Source of the DNA: Clavelina lepadiformis
Taxonomy: Eukaryota; Chordata; Ascidiacea; Aplousobranchia; Clavelinidae
DNA length: 64,000 nucleotides
NCBI RefSeq assembly: GCF_947623445.1
Contig: NC_135245.1
Coordinates: 2,239,501 to 2,303,500, forward strand
Direction: 5' to 3'
The notes under the pieces are model-generated. The model saw nothing but the letters and a program-made list of their open reading frames with translations. It made no database searches and was not told the DNA's origin. This document shows, one piece after another, positions 12,201 to 24,613 of this stretch (positions within the stretch are counted from its first letter, which is position 1; every line of letters begins with the position of its first letter). The translations under genes and the position numbers were made by a program.

Positions 12201-15200
12201 TTAGGATATTGCTTTGATAAAGAACGATGTTATAGTATAAAAGTATATATATAGTTAGTGGCTTAATAGCAAATTAAAAGGGCTATGATCCTTGCTGCTT
12301 TAGCTGTTAAACTTGCAACTAAGTGTCACTTACAAGTGATATCAACTCTACAACTATATTCTACTGACAAAGAGCAAAGTTTTAAACCAACACTCACTGA
12401 CAGACGCTGTCTAAATTGTTCCCGTCACTGCAAGCGATCGTCCCATCGATTAGATTATTTCGTGGTGGCTCGCAAGTAATGGCACGGCATGCCGGGGCAG
12501 TGTCAGTCCATCTGCCGTTGTCAGCTGAGCGGAAAAACAAGAGTTTGAAATAGAAAATAACACTAACTCCCACCAGTATATGTTTGTTATATTGGGCTGG
12601 TTAAACAACATAGGTGCTACGATTGAAGTGATAGTCTATGAAATGCACTGTGTATACTTTTGAATCGTTTATTCATCATCTATCGTTCTGACAATGTAAC
12701 GAAAGATTAAAGGTGAACGAACAATCAACTTTATTACCGCATGTTGTCTGTGGACTCCCAGCGAGGAAATGTCCTCGGTCGCAAACGAAACTGCATATGC
12801 TGCCGAAATTATTTTCGTCGTCACAACTCACACGTCCATTAGCAGGCGAAGATTGCGGCGGAAGACAAAGAGTAGCTGAAATATGTCGTAAAGAATAAAG
12901 AACCCTTACCATCTAATACTTTTGAGCAATAAAGATTTAAAAATCTCCAACTAAAAGTTGAGTATTTAATTCCTTTTGGCGAATCTCGCTATAACTCGTA
13001 GGAACATTGAATTAATTCAAAAAATGGTTAAAATTTGCCACTTACTTTAAATTACCTACGTAATGATTGTTTTCAAATAAATTAGTCAGACTGGAAGATT
13101 TTCTACCAATGACATTGTACGATATGATTCAAAAACAAACTTTTATCATTGTTTCAAACAAGCAAATGGTTTCACTAAAAACTGGAAAACATTTCCATTC
13201 AATTCAAAACATTAATGAAGGATGGAATTCAAAAACAGAATTTTTAAAAAGAATTTAAATTTGCATAACTTTAAAAACGTTTAAGAACAAAATACTGCCA
13301 AACGAATGTAATTATTTTCTCTACCGAAACAAATCTTTAGGCGACTGATGGCTTTGGATCCATTTCAGTAACATTTCAATATGGCAGGCAATGTTTATAA
13401 ACTATCATGCATGCAGCAACAATTTTTGTTTTGTCATGACTACCGTTTGCCAAACGTGCTTTGGACATTGAAATACCAACACGATATTTGGCGGTTAAGA
13501 ATACCAGCTAGTTAAATACATCACAACGTGTTGTAAGTGCGTGAATAAAATATGGAATAACAACTTTTAAAAATAATACTCACGTTCACAAACTGGCACC
13601 GGTCGGTCAAAACTTGCCACGTCGTCATCCACGAGACCGCACGTACTACTGTCATCACCACGAAGCTCGTATCCTTTAGAGCAAATGAGAATTGCATGAC
13701 ATGCATTAAATGCTTTTCCGTGATCGGATTATAAAACAAACAAACCTCTGTTGCAAGTGAAGCTGCAAGTGGTTCCAATTTCTCTTCCTGAAGTCGTATC
13801 ACATGACATTTGTCCGAAAATTGGTGCGCGTGGACGATCGCACAAGGGTTCCCCGTCTAAAAAAATAAAATTTTGCAAAATCATTTTTTATTTTTGAATA
13901 TTTTTTTCGCAGCAGAGACGTTGTACGTTGTTGTACGTTTTGTTTATGCGCGCTTAGAAGAAATATAAGTAAGTTAGCTGCAATTCGTACAAAAATATAG
14001 ATTATTACAATTTGAGTCATAAGTCGATTTTCGGTTTGATTTTGATCAAATTATTCCGCTCAGTCAAATCTTCTCCATTTTTAGTTTCATTCAAGTCACG
14101 TCTTCCCGCTCAATTTCGACTAACCTAAGCATCCGAGTTCCGGGGAGTTACAAAGGTCAGTGTCACAACAACATCGGCAAACTGAACTTGGCGTTTTGCT
14201 GTTGCACTGGCTTGGTTGCCATGCAGCTCGAGGATTCTTTAAAAGTATGAATAAGGCGATCACTTTGCATTCCACGAAAACGCGAAAAACTCTTAAAAAA
14301 CAACTTGCTACAGTTGGCCTATATGTATTACTTAATACAAACGGTTGACGTACTATTAAAAATATTTATTGCATTACTTTTATTGGAAGTAGTTCACCTG
14401 AATGAAGTTGTTGTCACATGCCAAAGCTTGTTTGCATCGCTTGGTGATTCTCAAACCCTGTGCATCTCTTCGCACTTCGTTTTGACAAGCTTGCTATAAT
14501 TTACACTGATAATAAAGTATCTAGCTATAACAATACTCTTTTTACAGACTTTATAAGAGCTGCTATGATTCAACGAATATTACTGTGCATTACAAGCCAA
14601 TCTCGAACATTTGCTGCTCTAACAGGATAGGACTACAGTCTTCTAACACATACCGTAACTACTGCATAATACCAACAGCTCCAACGGATGTCACGAGTTG
14701 TTGCATAACTAATATTACACGATTTAAGTGCGTGTAAAGAAGTTAGCAGATAGCAGATGCAAACGTTACCTCGTAGTAATTTTAAATTGCGGAAATATAT
14801 TGTATCATGCGGAAATATATTGTAAATGGTATCAGAGACTGAGAAAAGTCTCTCCTTATTGCACACGCCCCTGTTGCTTGCTCAAGTTCGGATAGACTTT
14901 ATTTTAGTTCTTTTTTTTAATTTTTACATCGTATTGCCCTAACTTTTATATGTTGAAGATCATAGTTCGCTCATCAATTTCTTAAGAGTATTGCAATGGT
15001 AGCGTACCTGCTGAGCTTAACGCTTTAACCGACAAATATTTGTTAATTGGCTTATAAACTAAAACACTATCAAGTCACCTGATTCGCTTGACATCTTTGC
15101 TGTCTTCCGATTCTTTGGCAAGCTTCGTTGCTTGGTTGATTGTCGCAAATCCAACAAATCAATCCTGTAAACACAAAAATGCTACCCACTATATACTCCA

Positions 15201-15880
15201 CAATCAAGGAATGTTTTCTTACTATACAAAAGTTCTATTACGCTTTCAAGTTGATTTTTGTTACAGTATTTAGCATTGCGTGAACAATCGTTTCAAACGA
15301 GTTTGTTTAACTTTTGTCAAACATGAAAATTTGAATTGTTTCATCACAAAATGTTGTTGACGAAACTTTTTTTGTTTTTTAAATAAGTTTTTTATTCAAA
15401 ATTTTGAAGGTGAGTTTTGGCAACAAAGTTATTTAATAATGAAATGTTTGACAAAATATGCACTAAAAATGTGAAATATTGAAAGATTTCAGTTGCGATA
15501 TTAACAAGAAGGTGTTTAAATAAAGTTATTAAAGTTATTAAAGCTATTTTAAAAGTTATGAACAAAACTTAATTTAAACAGCACTAACAGAAAATACGTA
15601 AAAACGCGAAATAGAGTTCTTTTATTGTTCCGGATGATCCGATAAAAAATCATCAATTTTTAAATATGGAGAAACGTAAGAGGTAAAACTGTTTTTATTT
15701 CGTTATCAAATATTTAATAACTATTGCTTGACATTTATTACTTGTATTATAACGTATGTCAAATGCTATATAATCGTTATGTAGATATTTATTCACTTTA
15801 AAGCACGTACCTTCGGCTCGATATGCTGACAAACAAAAATAGGCCAAAAAGCCAACGAGTAGTAGATAAAGTTTTGCCAT
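6257..15880 (-). CDS. Gene B: secreted three-finger / 12 sushi / VWA protein, 1109 aa, 22 exons
   Basis: Exons: 15811-15880, 15079-15164, 14398-14493, 14125-14236, 13746-13856, 13584-13673, 12738-12875, 12398-12524, 11196-11390, 10366-10563, 9838-10035, 9562-9759, 9200-9397, 8920-9117, 8661-8773, 8308-8508, 7933-8124, 7540-7725, 7246-7357, 6943-7094, 6613-6782, 6257-6445. They total 3,330 nt and stay open. Order: signal peptide (about residues 1-24), three-finger domain (25-120) with CCCDTDLCN, twelve sushi modules, then VWA with MIDAS motif DSSSS, Thr in GTRTGQAL and Asp in ITDGRAQD, and a short tail ending [13 protein letters not shown]. Sushi modules are of the six-cysteine kind known from selectins. 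No transmembrane segment or protease domain follows the VWA. The gene spans the segmental-duplication junction: its first exons lie in copy 2 and its last 13 in copy 1. Likely an extracellular recognition or adhesion protein; function inferred from domains only. Confidence 0.82.
10770..10815 (-). pseudogene. Truncated sushi exon in an intron of gene B, at the duplication junction
   Basis: The last ~46 bases and GTGAGA donor of an exon homologous to gene C exon 9 (21,443-21,640) are recognisable; similarity ends abruptly near 10,815, where unrelated intron sequence begins. The acceptor and most of the exon are gone, so it should be skipped. Flanking exons 11196-11390 and 10366-10563 are both phase 2 and splice in frame without it. 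It marks the crossover point that created gene B. Confidence 0.75.
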
Positions 15881-16914
15881 TTCGCACAAAGATTTTGCTA
15901 CAGTGTGCACAACTGAAAGCAGAGCATTGAGTCGAAGTTTAAATACCCCATCCCAACAGAATTAACATTTCACAAACCTTAAATATTTTTAGAATATCTT
16001 TTTGTGTCCAGACATTTGTCGTGGTCTTTGTTGAAAAATAGTAATAAGCGAGCAGAACTTGTGGCCAAAATAAATTGGAGTCGGAAGAGCTTTGATTTAT
16101 GCAAATTGCTCTTCAAAGACGTCAATGACATTTTGTGATCGTGTTGTCGCTTCGTGTTATAACGCCTCATGGCCAGTTATATATATCTGCATTATTCGTT
16201 GATGCTGTGGTATTTTCATTAAATAGTTGAAATACATCATATAGGAGTAGTATAATGCTTTACATTTTGGTTACATTTCTCATATTAATTCCCCTTACTT
16301 TCTATACTTTCAGTCTGTTAAAAAAGATTTTCCATTTATTTTTAGCTTTTTTGACCAAAAATATTACAGGAAGCATATCATAAGGTTTCGCTGTTACAAC
16401 AGAAGCTCTGTTTTTTAATTACAATTCTACGCAATATTACTCACGCTGGTTGACTGGACCTTAACTTAATTCATGCTTCGTTTTTTCTTAAAGTTACTAA
16501 ACGAGTGATTAACAACTGTCCTCATAAAAGGTGTTCATTAAGCGAGCGAGTTGCGTCGTTCACAAAAACAGCAGGACCTGGCTTATGAGCAAAAACAATT
16601 GCTGGTTTGCAACTTTCTGATGCGAGGTTATCTTGTACGCACGTGAACTTCACACAACAATTTTATTTAAGTTTTTTTTATTACATTTCACTATTCCAGA
16701 AAACATGATTTAAAAATGCGGTGTATTATCCATGTTCGAACATATTGACACATAAATTAACGAATAGTCTATATTATAAAATTTACAACTCCAACAGGTT
16801 GTCAAAGGGCAAAATATTTACTTTTGATTTCTTGTTTGATTGAAATAATAATATAGGCGGGATGTCATGATAATGAACATCAAAAACAACAAGTGCTATG
16901 TCGCTAAGTGGAGT
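15881..16914. other. Spacer between genes B and C
   Basis: Near-identical copy of 5,219-6,256 (offset about 10,662). It holds the gene B promoter and the gene C 3' UTR, with candidate minus-strand AATAAA hexamers near 16,664-16,682. Nothing else is recognised. Confidence 0.6.
15938..15945 (-). promoter_or_regulatory. TATA-like box of gene B
   Basis: TATTTAAA on the minus strand, 58 bp upstream of the start codon, same as in gene A. Confidence 0.5.
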
Positions 16915-19900
16915 TTAGACTGGTCTTGGATCGTCAGCGCACGGATCACCACAGATCCTATCGCTTAGAAGGCCAGAGAAGGCTTGATCAAGACCTTCGA
17001 AACCTCCTTCTGCAATGATGAGGTTTTCTTCCACACCAGCGATATCGAGCAACTGGTCTCTATCCAGTGAACCACGTGGTGGAACAATACCAAGGGCGTA
17101 GGTCTAATTTGAAAATATTTTGTTAGATTTAATTGTAAATCATTGTAAATCGTTGAATTATTTATAAATCTATATTTGATTAATGTTGTAGTGCTCAACT
17201 TAATAACCACATGGTGAATAAAGTCAAGTTTTTTAAAATAAACACTTTCGAAAACACTTCGCAAACTCACCAAAACTCCGCTATTTCGTAAGTCGTTTGC
17301 AGCTTCTGTTAGAATGTCTCCATCCTGCGCTCTCCCGTCGGTAATTACCAACATAACATTTCTTACACCAGGTCTGTCTCCGTTGGCTTGGGTAAATATG
17401 ACGTCTCTAGCGTGCTCTAATGCTTGTCCAGTCCTTGTACCTGCAGCAAACATCAACAATTTAGTTTGATTGTCAAGCTTTTATTAAGTCAAGGAATTTA
17501 AGGGTTTTAACTGGTTGTCATAGTAATTCCGTTCTTTTGGACGTAATCACGTGTTTTGCAAAGTTTTGCAAAACTTCACAGAAACAAAATCCGTTTTTAC
17601 CTCGTCCGTCATACGGGATTGCGTCAAATGCTCTCAGGAAAGCGTCTTGGTCTTCAGGGAAATCATTGAGAAATATTTGGGTAGCAGTGTCGACAAGAGC
17701 GTTGTAACGGAATACTGACATTCGTGCCGCATCCGTAGCGAGAGTAAAAGAGCTGTTGTGATTGATATATGGAAAAATTTTAAATGATTCCAAACTCAAA
17801 ACTTTTGACGGAAAGCAAAGTATTGTCACAACTTTTGAATGAACGTGATTTTATGGTTATGCAAATTTTAAAGGTGAAGTTAACACTAAACAGTTACCAA
17901 CCTCAGAATGTTTCTCACGAATTGCTTCATTGTTAACCAATTGGCTCCTCCAATAGACGAAGACGAGTCCATGACGACGACAAAGTCCATTTGCGCAAAT
18001 GGAGGGCAAGGACCTAAAAAATAAACTTGTAGCCAAACTGCAACAACTAGACTTTTATGGTTTAAATTTAGAGGCAATTGGTAAACAATTTTGCTGATAA
18101 TGCGACTAGTTATCTACAGCACATTTTTTATTCACACTGTTGCTTATTGGGATGAAGTTGGCAGATTTTCAATGATAAATAATCATGTCACTTACGAGCA
18201 CAACATGGCCTTGGTATACTCCAGGTGCTATCATTTAAACACGTGTTCTCGAAAAGGTCTGGAGGAAAGAGACTGTAACCATCGGCAGTACATTCAAAGA
18301 CGCAGTTGTTGTTTGCCAAAGTACCGTCTCCGTCACACCTAACTTCGCCATTAAGGAGCTCTTGCTGTGGGCATCGGTTGGCTGCATGGACATTTTATGA
18401 TTAAACTTTAAAAAGAGTGTCCAGACGATCAACACATATATAAAGTTTCTTTTGTTGACAACCGCGATATAGCTTGTGTAAACGTTTCACTGTGTGGTAT
18501 AATTTTCGCCACACTAACTCAGACCATTAACAGGTCACAAAATAAGGTTGTGCATGGGATTTAGCGAATGGTAGGATTTCGTACTTACGTTGGCAGTCGG
18601 GTGCTGGATTATCCCAAACGTATTCGTCTTCACCGTCTTGCACACAAGTTGTGAGTAAAGGTCCAACTCTGGTGTGGAATGGGTCACAACCGTACTCACA
18701 AACAGATCCCAGCAAATTGCCATTGTCGCATACCAAGAAACCGTTAGCTGGGGCCGGGGGTGGATCACTGCAGGTTATTCCTTAAAAAAAACCTTATTAG
18801 CAATGCCATCACATTCAAATGTGAAACTGCAGGAAAAGTGTGACAGGATCGAGTTTAGCTGCAAATCGCTGATACTAGCAGTCAGTACTCAGTAGAAAAA
18901 ACGTAATTTTCAAACCTTTATTTTTCAGTGAAATTGTTCCTAATGTGTTTATGTAAACTTACTTCTGCACTCTGGCGCAGGTTCAGTCCAAACACCGGTG
19001 GCGTCGCCATCTCGATCATCCCGGCATGTAGAGGTCGGGGAGCCGATGAGATCCAAGTTTTCACCGAAACATTCAAAGGTGCAAATGCTTCCTGCTCTGT
19101 TCTCGCTGGTGCAAGAAGCAAACCCGTTAACGATTTCCGTGAAAGGTGGCTCGCAGGTTATCGCTAAAATAGAAATGCGGTATAGTAATGATCAGCTTTG
19201 CACTGGATACGACTGTCTTTACATTTTTTGAACTGCTTTTATGATAAAAGTCCACCAATTGACTAGCAACTGCAAGCACGTTGGTGCAGCTACTATAGGT
19301 CGCAGTATGACTTACGTTGGCATGTGGCAGGAGGGTTTGTCCATTCTCCCAAACGATCGTTTTGAGCGTCGTCACGGCACTCGGTTATCGGTTCACCCGA
19401 TACGTAATAGTTACGATCGCAGATATATCTAAAGGGAAGAAAGTTTTAGTTTGTTTACAAAAAACGTGTTTATGCAGCATATTTAGCTCATAGTCTACAC
19501 CAACTTGGGGTTTTAAAAGTCAGCATTACTAGATAGGGCAGGCAATAAAGATAACAAATGCAAAATCATCCCACCTGCACTCGCTTCCAAGATTGTTTGC
19601 ATTGGAGCAACCGACAAAGCCGTTCTCAGGATTACTCTGGGGCGGTAAGCACACGATTGGAGCGCACATAGGAGCCGGGCTGCTCCATACGCCTTCAGAG
19701 TCGCCATTGAAATCATCTTCACAAACAGAAGTTGATGATCCGTCCAGATAAAATCCATCCAAGCAAGCGAATCTGTAAAAACGTTTCAAATTAATTAACA
19801 ATATTTTACGACATTGTATTTGTAGGAGCTTATAAAACATGATGCTCTCCTTACTCGCAAACACTTCCACCGACGTTTTCATTGGAGCAATCAACGCTCC

Positions 19901-22900
19901 CGTTTCCTGGAGCTACGTGAGGTGGAGGGCAGGTTAGTGGCCTGCAAACTGGAGCCAGAGAACTCCATTCGCCAAACTGATCACCATTGTTGTCATCGAT
20001 GCAAATTGACTCGGGCGTTCCGTCCAAGTAGTAGTTTGGATTGCAAGAGAATCTATAACAATTTCAAGCCAAGTTACAATCAGATATGGAGCAATAAAGT
20101 TACATGAAATCGATTGACATTTTCAATATCATAATTAGTTGAGTAAATTCTTTTTTGGGTTATATAAGCTAACTTTAATTAACCCATGCTGTTAATTTTA
20201 CCTTGTGATTTGACTTACTCGCAAATGCTGTTTCGGTTATTTAAATCGGAGCATTGGACCGAACCAAATTCCGGATCGCTGTGGGGTGGTAAGCAAATTA
20301 CTGGGACGCAGGACGGCGTCGGATTGGTCCATACGCCTTCAGCATCTCCATTTCCGTCATCAACACAAGTTGAAGTAACGGCGCCATTCAAGAAGTTACC
20401 TTCATTGCAAGAGAACCTGCGTAAAATTTACGGCGTTAGTTAACGTTGCCTTTACGTTGCACTTATAAGAGATCTCAAAGCAATGAGCGATTACCGGCAC
20501 TCGCTGTTCAAGTTGATGCCACTGTTACAGACAACGGCGCCGTTTTCAGGCGCGTCAAGTGGGGGAGGGCAAGTTATGGGTGTGCAGAACGGAGGAGGTT
20601 GTGTCCAAACTCCAAACACGTTACCGTCGCCATCATCAACACAGGTTGAAGCCACTGGACCTTGTAGGAAGTAGCCTTCGTCACAAGCAAACCTGTAAAG
20701 AAAGTAAATCTTAATTATTGGTGTATTTAAAAAATTAATGATAAGTAAACTATTCGTCTTATAGACAAAGTTACAGAAGTTACAGCTGTTTTAATACTTA
20801 AACATGAGTAGGAAAATGAACAGGATAGATGTAACGCAAACGATAAACGAAATTACCCAAGGTTAATAACTAACGTTTGTACTTGTGCGAACACAATAAA
20901 CAAACAAGTGTAGCAGTCTCTATAAAATTAGCCTGCTAACGAATAAGGATAGTGCAGTCAGACGTCCTGTATTACAATCAAAAACACTTCTGCCTTCAGA
21001 CATATTGGAAATTAGTGGCAGAGGCAAGATGTAGTTTTCACCTGCAAGTGCTCCCTTCGTTGATTGCATCGCTGCAATCCTGGGCACCGTTCACTGGCGT
21101 GTCCAGTGGCGGAGGACAAGTGATGCGGAGACAAATAGGTGCAGGAGCAGTCCAAACTCCTTCAGCATCACCGTTACCATCATCGACGCAAACCGAACTT
21201 TCAGAACCCTCCAACGAATAACCAGCATCGCACGTAAAACTGTCAAGATAAGTTCTTATAAAATAGCTTTATTGTTTAATCATTATTCTAAATCTATTAA
21301 TTAATTTTGAAGCTTGGAATGTTTTTGTTAATGGTAGTAGATCTTTAAAGATGTATGACTCCAAGAAGCTGTGTTATATTTGGTAGAGCTGAAGACAAAG
21401 CGCAATGTTTTTGTGCCTAGAGTCTACGCAATAGATTCTCACCTACAAATACTTGCTTCACTGATACCATCAGTACAAGAAATATCTCCATTTGTCGGAG
21501 GAAGAAGCGGCGGTGGACAGGTGATTCGTCTGCAGATAGGAGCAGGTTCGCTCCACGCGCCGAACCCGTCTCCATTTCCGTCATCTTCACACACCGATAT
21601 CGGTGAGCCAATCAGAGCAAAACCTCCGTCACATTGGAATCTGAAAGCGGCAATTGGTTCTTATTATATAGGGTAGATCAGTTTGAACGCGTTCTGTGAC
21701 TTCAGTTTGATCAAACGGGACGACGACGAGCAAGCATTTGCGACTTACGTGCAATCGCTTGCCAAGTTGTTATCATCGCTGCAAGAGACCGCGCCGTTGA
21801 TGGGATCGCGATGTGGGGGTATGCAAACAATCGGGAGACACCTTGGAGCGTCGTCTGACCAATTGCTGTCATCACCTGCAGATGCACCAAGATTAACTCA
21901 TATTGTATTATAAGCTGGGCCTTGATCGCACGCACAGCTTTGCTGTGATATTTCAAATCTCAAATATTGAAGCAAAGCTAAATGTAGTGTAGACTTCATA
22001 AACAGACAACTTAAAAAAATTTCTTACGGCATGTTGTTGATGGGCTTCCACTGAGAGAGAAACCTTGGTTGCACACGAAGCTGCAAACACTGCCGACTCT
22101 GTTTGCATCAGTACAGTCGACCAAACCGTTAGCTGGCGCACGTTGTCTCGGATTGCAAGTTGTTGCTGATACGGAAATGTTTAATTAAGACAATTAACCA
22201 CGATTTAGCTAGTTACATATTTAAGTGATCGAAATGTGGCAAATTAACTTTTTCCAAAACGCAAAACGTGATTTGAAGAATTGCAAAATCGTGCTTAACA
22301 TATGAATGAGTTTCCAAGGCGATATCGTGCATGCTTGCCCAAAAAGCTGCAATATCATGGTTTCCATTACAGCACACGCACGATAGACCAAGCCCAAGCC
22401 AAACCATGTGCTTTATTTAGAAATAATGATAAGTTTCAAAATCGAAATTTTTACTTGGAAAGGTTTCAAAACGTGTTTATTTGAACAAAGGGCGACACGG
22501 GTCTCGAGAAAATTAAAAATGCAAAACGTGCGATCAATTATCAATTAACCCATGCGCTGTTTAAAGCCTGCATTTGGCTTTACATAAACTCAGTGTATTT
22601 TTAAGCGATTGGCTCATGCCAAACGTTGATGCTAAATACATTCATGATTATTAACGTTGAAAGCTTTGCATTCTTCACTGCACACAAGTTGTTCTTAAAA
22701 CACTAATGAAATTTTATAAAGTTCTTTTCAGTCAACGTGCCAGCTGGTTGCCCCGCCAAATGACGCATGTGTGCTACAAATACGATGAACACTAAATTAA
22801 AAAAGGCGCTATTTATTCATCAGAAAATTGTAACTTACGTTGGCAGGTCGGGGTGGGTCGGTCGAACTCAGCCAACTGCTCACCCAACGTAACACATTCG

Positions 22901-24613
22901 CTGGCCTCATCACCAACCAGTCGGTATCCTTAATCAAAAATGAAAGTTTAAACGTCAATTTGTAGCGACTGTGGAGAGTTAACATAACAATGATAGAAAA
23001 GGTATCATCAAATATTATTAACACCAAGATCATTAGTAACTAAATCAATTTTAATTGAAAACTTCAATGATACAAACCTGGGTTGCACGTGAATGCACAG
23101 TTAGTGCCAACTTCTCTTCCTGATTGGCTGTCACATTCGATCTGGCCGAAGCGAGGTGCTCTGATGGCATCGCACCTGGGTTCGGCGTCTATAACAAAAC
23201 ATCGAGAAAACTTGACCAGATATATGAACACGGTTTTTATTTTTAAGACATGTCTCTGGTTTAACCAAAACCTTGTAAAATACGCAATGTTGTTGTTGTT
23301 TTTGTTGGTTACATTTTAGAAATTATGTCTTGCCATCTTCTATAATCTATACTAACCTAAGCATCCGAGTTCCGGGGAATTACATAGGTCGGTGTTACAA
23401 CAACATCGGCAAACTGAACTCGGCGTTCTGCTGTTGCACTGGCTTGGTTGCCACGCAGCTCGAGGATTCTGTATTTATAAAAATTATCTCTAAATTTTCG
23501 ACATACGACAATATAATGTAATTTATAATGCATGTGTAATCTATTCAGTCCTTCGAGGTAGCATCAGCAATGGTTTACCGCCTAAATGTTCTTTATATAC
23601 ATCTACTCCAACTGCGCATTTCTATTTAAAATTTCACCTGTACAAAGTTGTTGTCACATGCCAAAGCTTGTTTGCATCGCTTGGTAATCCTCAAGCCCTG
23701 TGCATCTCTTCGCACTTCGTTTTGACAAGCTTGCTAAACATCAATCAACCACAAAAAATACGACGTTTAGGGCCATTTTCCTATTTTTTGAGCTATTCGA
23801 AGACCACGCAACTTGCATAACATCGTGAGAAAATTTCTTGTCCCTCGAAATAATTGACCTATTACATTATACTCTGCACGAATTCATACGTTCACTCATG
23901 AATTATAATGCGTGCGTTATACGTCGGTAGCTCAAGTCAGGTTGATTATTATGGAACAATGTGATGCTTGAAGCAATTGGGATAACGAAGCATTGTTACT
24001 GTAATATAATGTTTATTTTACATATAATGTCAATTAAATTTGCGGATTAACGAAAAAAATGTCAATTTTGTCGCTAACAAATGCAGACATCCCCCAACTT
24101 GTACCTCATTCCTTTGACATCTTTGGCTTCTTCCATTTCTTCGGCAAGCTCGATTGCTTGGTTGATTTTCGCAAACCCAACATTCCAAACCTAAATATTA
24201 ATTGCAATTATATACCATTAATATATGGGAGCGTAAAATGAAATTTTTTTTGGATAAATGTTATAAATTTCTTAAAATGTGTTAAAAATTTCAGACATTT
24301 TGCAGCTTTTACCAATAATATCTGAGATTATATATCAGCCAAGTACAAAGCTTTGTAAATTGTATAAGCCTACAACGATTTTAAGTTTATATACGCGAAT
24401 AGTGCAAGTCTTCTGTATAAAAATATTGCATCATGGTGAAAAGCAATGCAGTTAAATGTAACACTATACAAGAACGGATTTACCAAATAGCTAAAATTAC
24501 AAAACTTTAATTTTTCAAAATTTTCATCCTCACTTCGACGTACCTTCGGCTTGAAGAGCAGAAATCCAAACGTAACCCAAAAAGCCAACCGCTAACAAAT
24601 AAAGTTTCACCAT
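16915..24613 (-). CDS. Gene C: secreted three-finger / 12 sushi / VWA protein, 1110 aa, 22 exons
   Basis: Exons: 24544-24613, 24105-24190, 23638-23733, 23357-23468, 23078-23188, 22839-22928, 22028-22165, 21749-21875, 21443-21640, 21042-21239, 20495-20692, 20219-20416, 19855-20052, 19575-19772, 19316-19428, 18963-19163, 18589-18780, 18196-18381, 17902-18013, 17601-17752, 17271-17440, 16915-17103. They total 3,333 nt in frame. Signal peptide [20 protein letters not shown]; three-finger domain ending CCCNTDLCN; 12 sushi modules; VWA with intact DSSSS, GTRTG and ITDGRAQD; C-terminus as in gene B. Exons 9-22 are almost the same as in B apart from exon 9; exons 1-8 are clearly diverged, as expected if only the 3' part lies inside the duplicated block. 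Most mid-gene exons are 198 nt, phase 2 to phase 2, each coding the second half of one sushi and the first half of the next. Role inferred as for gene B. Confidence 0.82.

Larger units (their letters stand above)
10816..21485. repeat. Segmental duplication, copy 2
   Basis: Holds the 5' part of gene B, the B/C spacer and the 3' part of gene C. Direct matching to copy 1 can be seen from about 11,695, where position 11,701 corresponds to about position 7; the first 880 bases should match sequence left of the window. To the right of 21,485 gene C continues into its own diverged 5' half. Confidence 0.8.
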
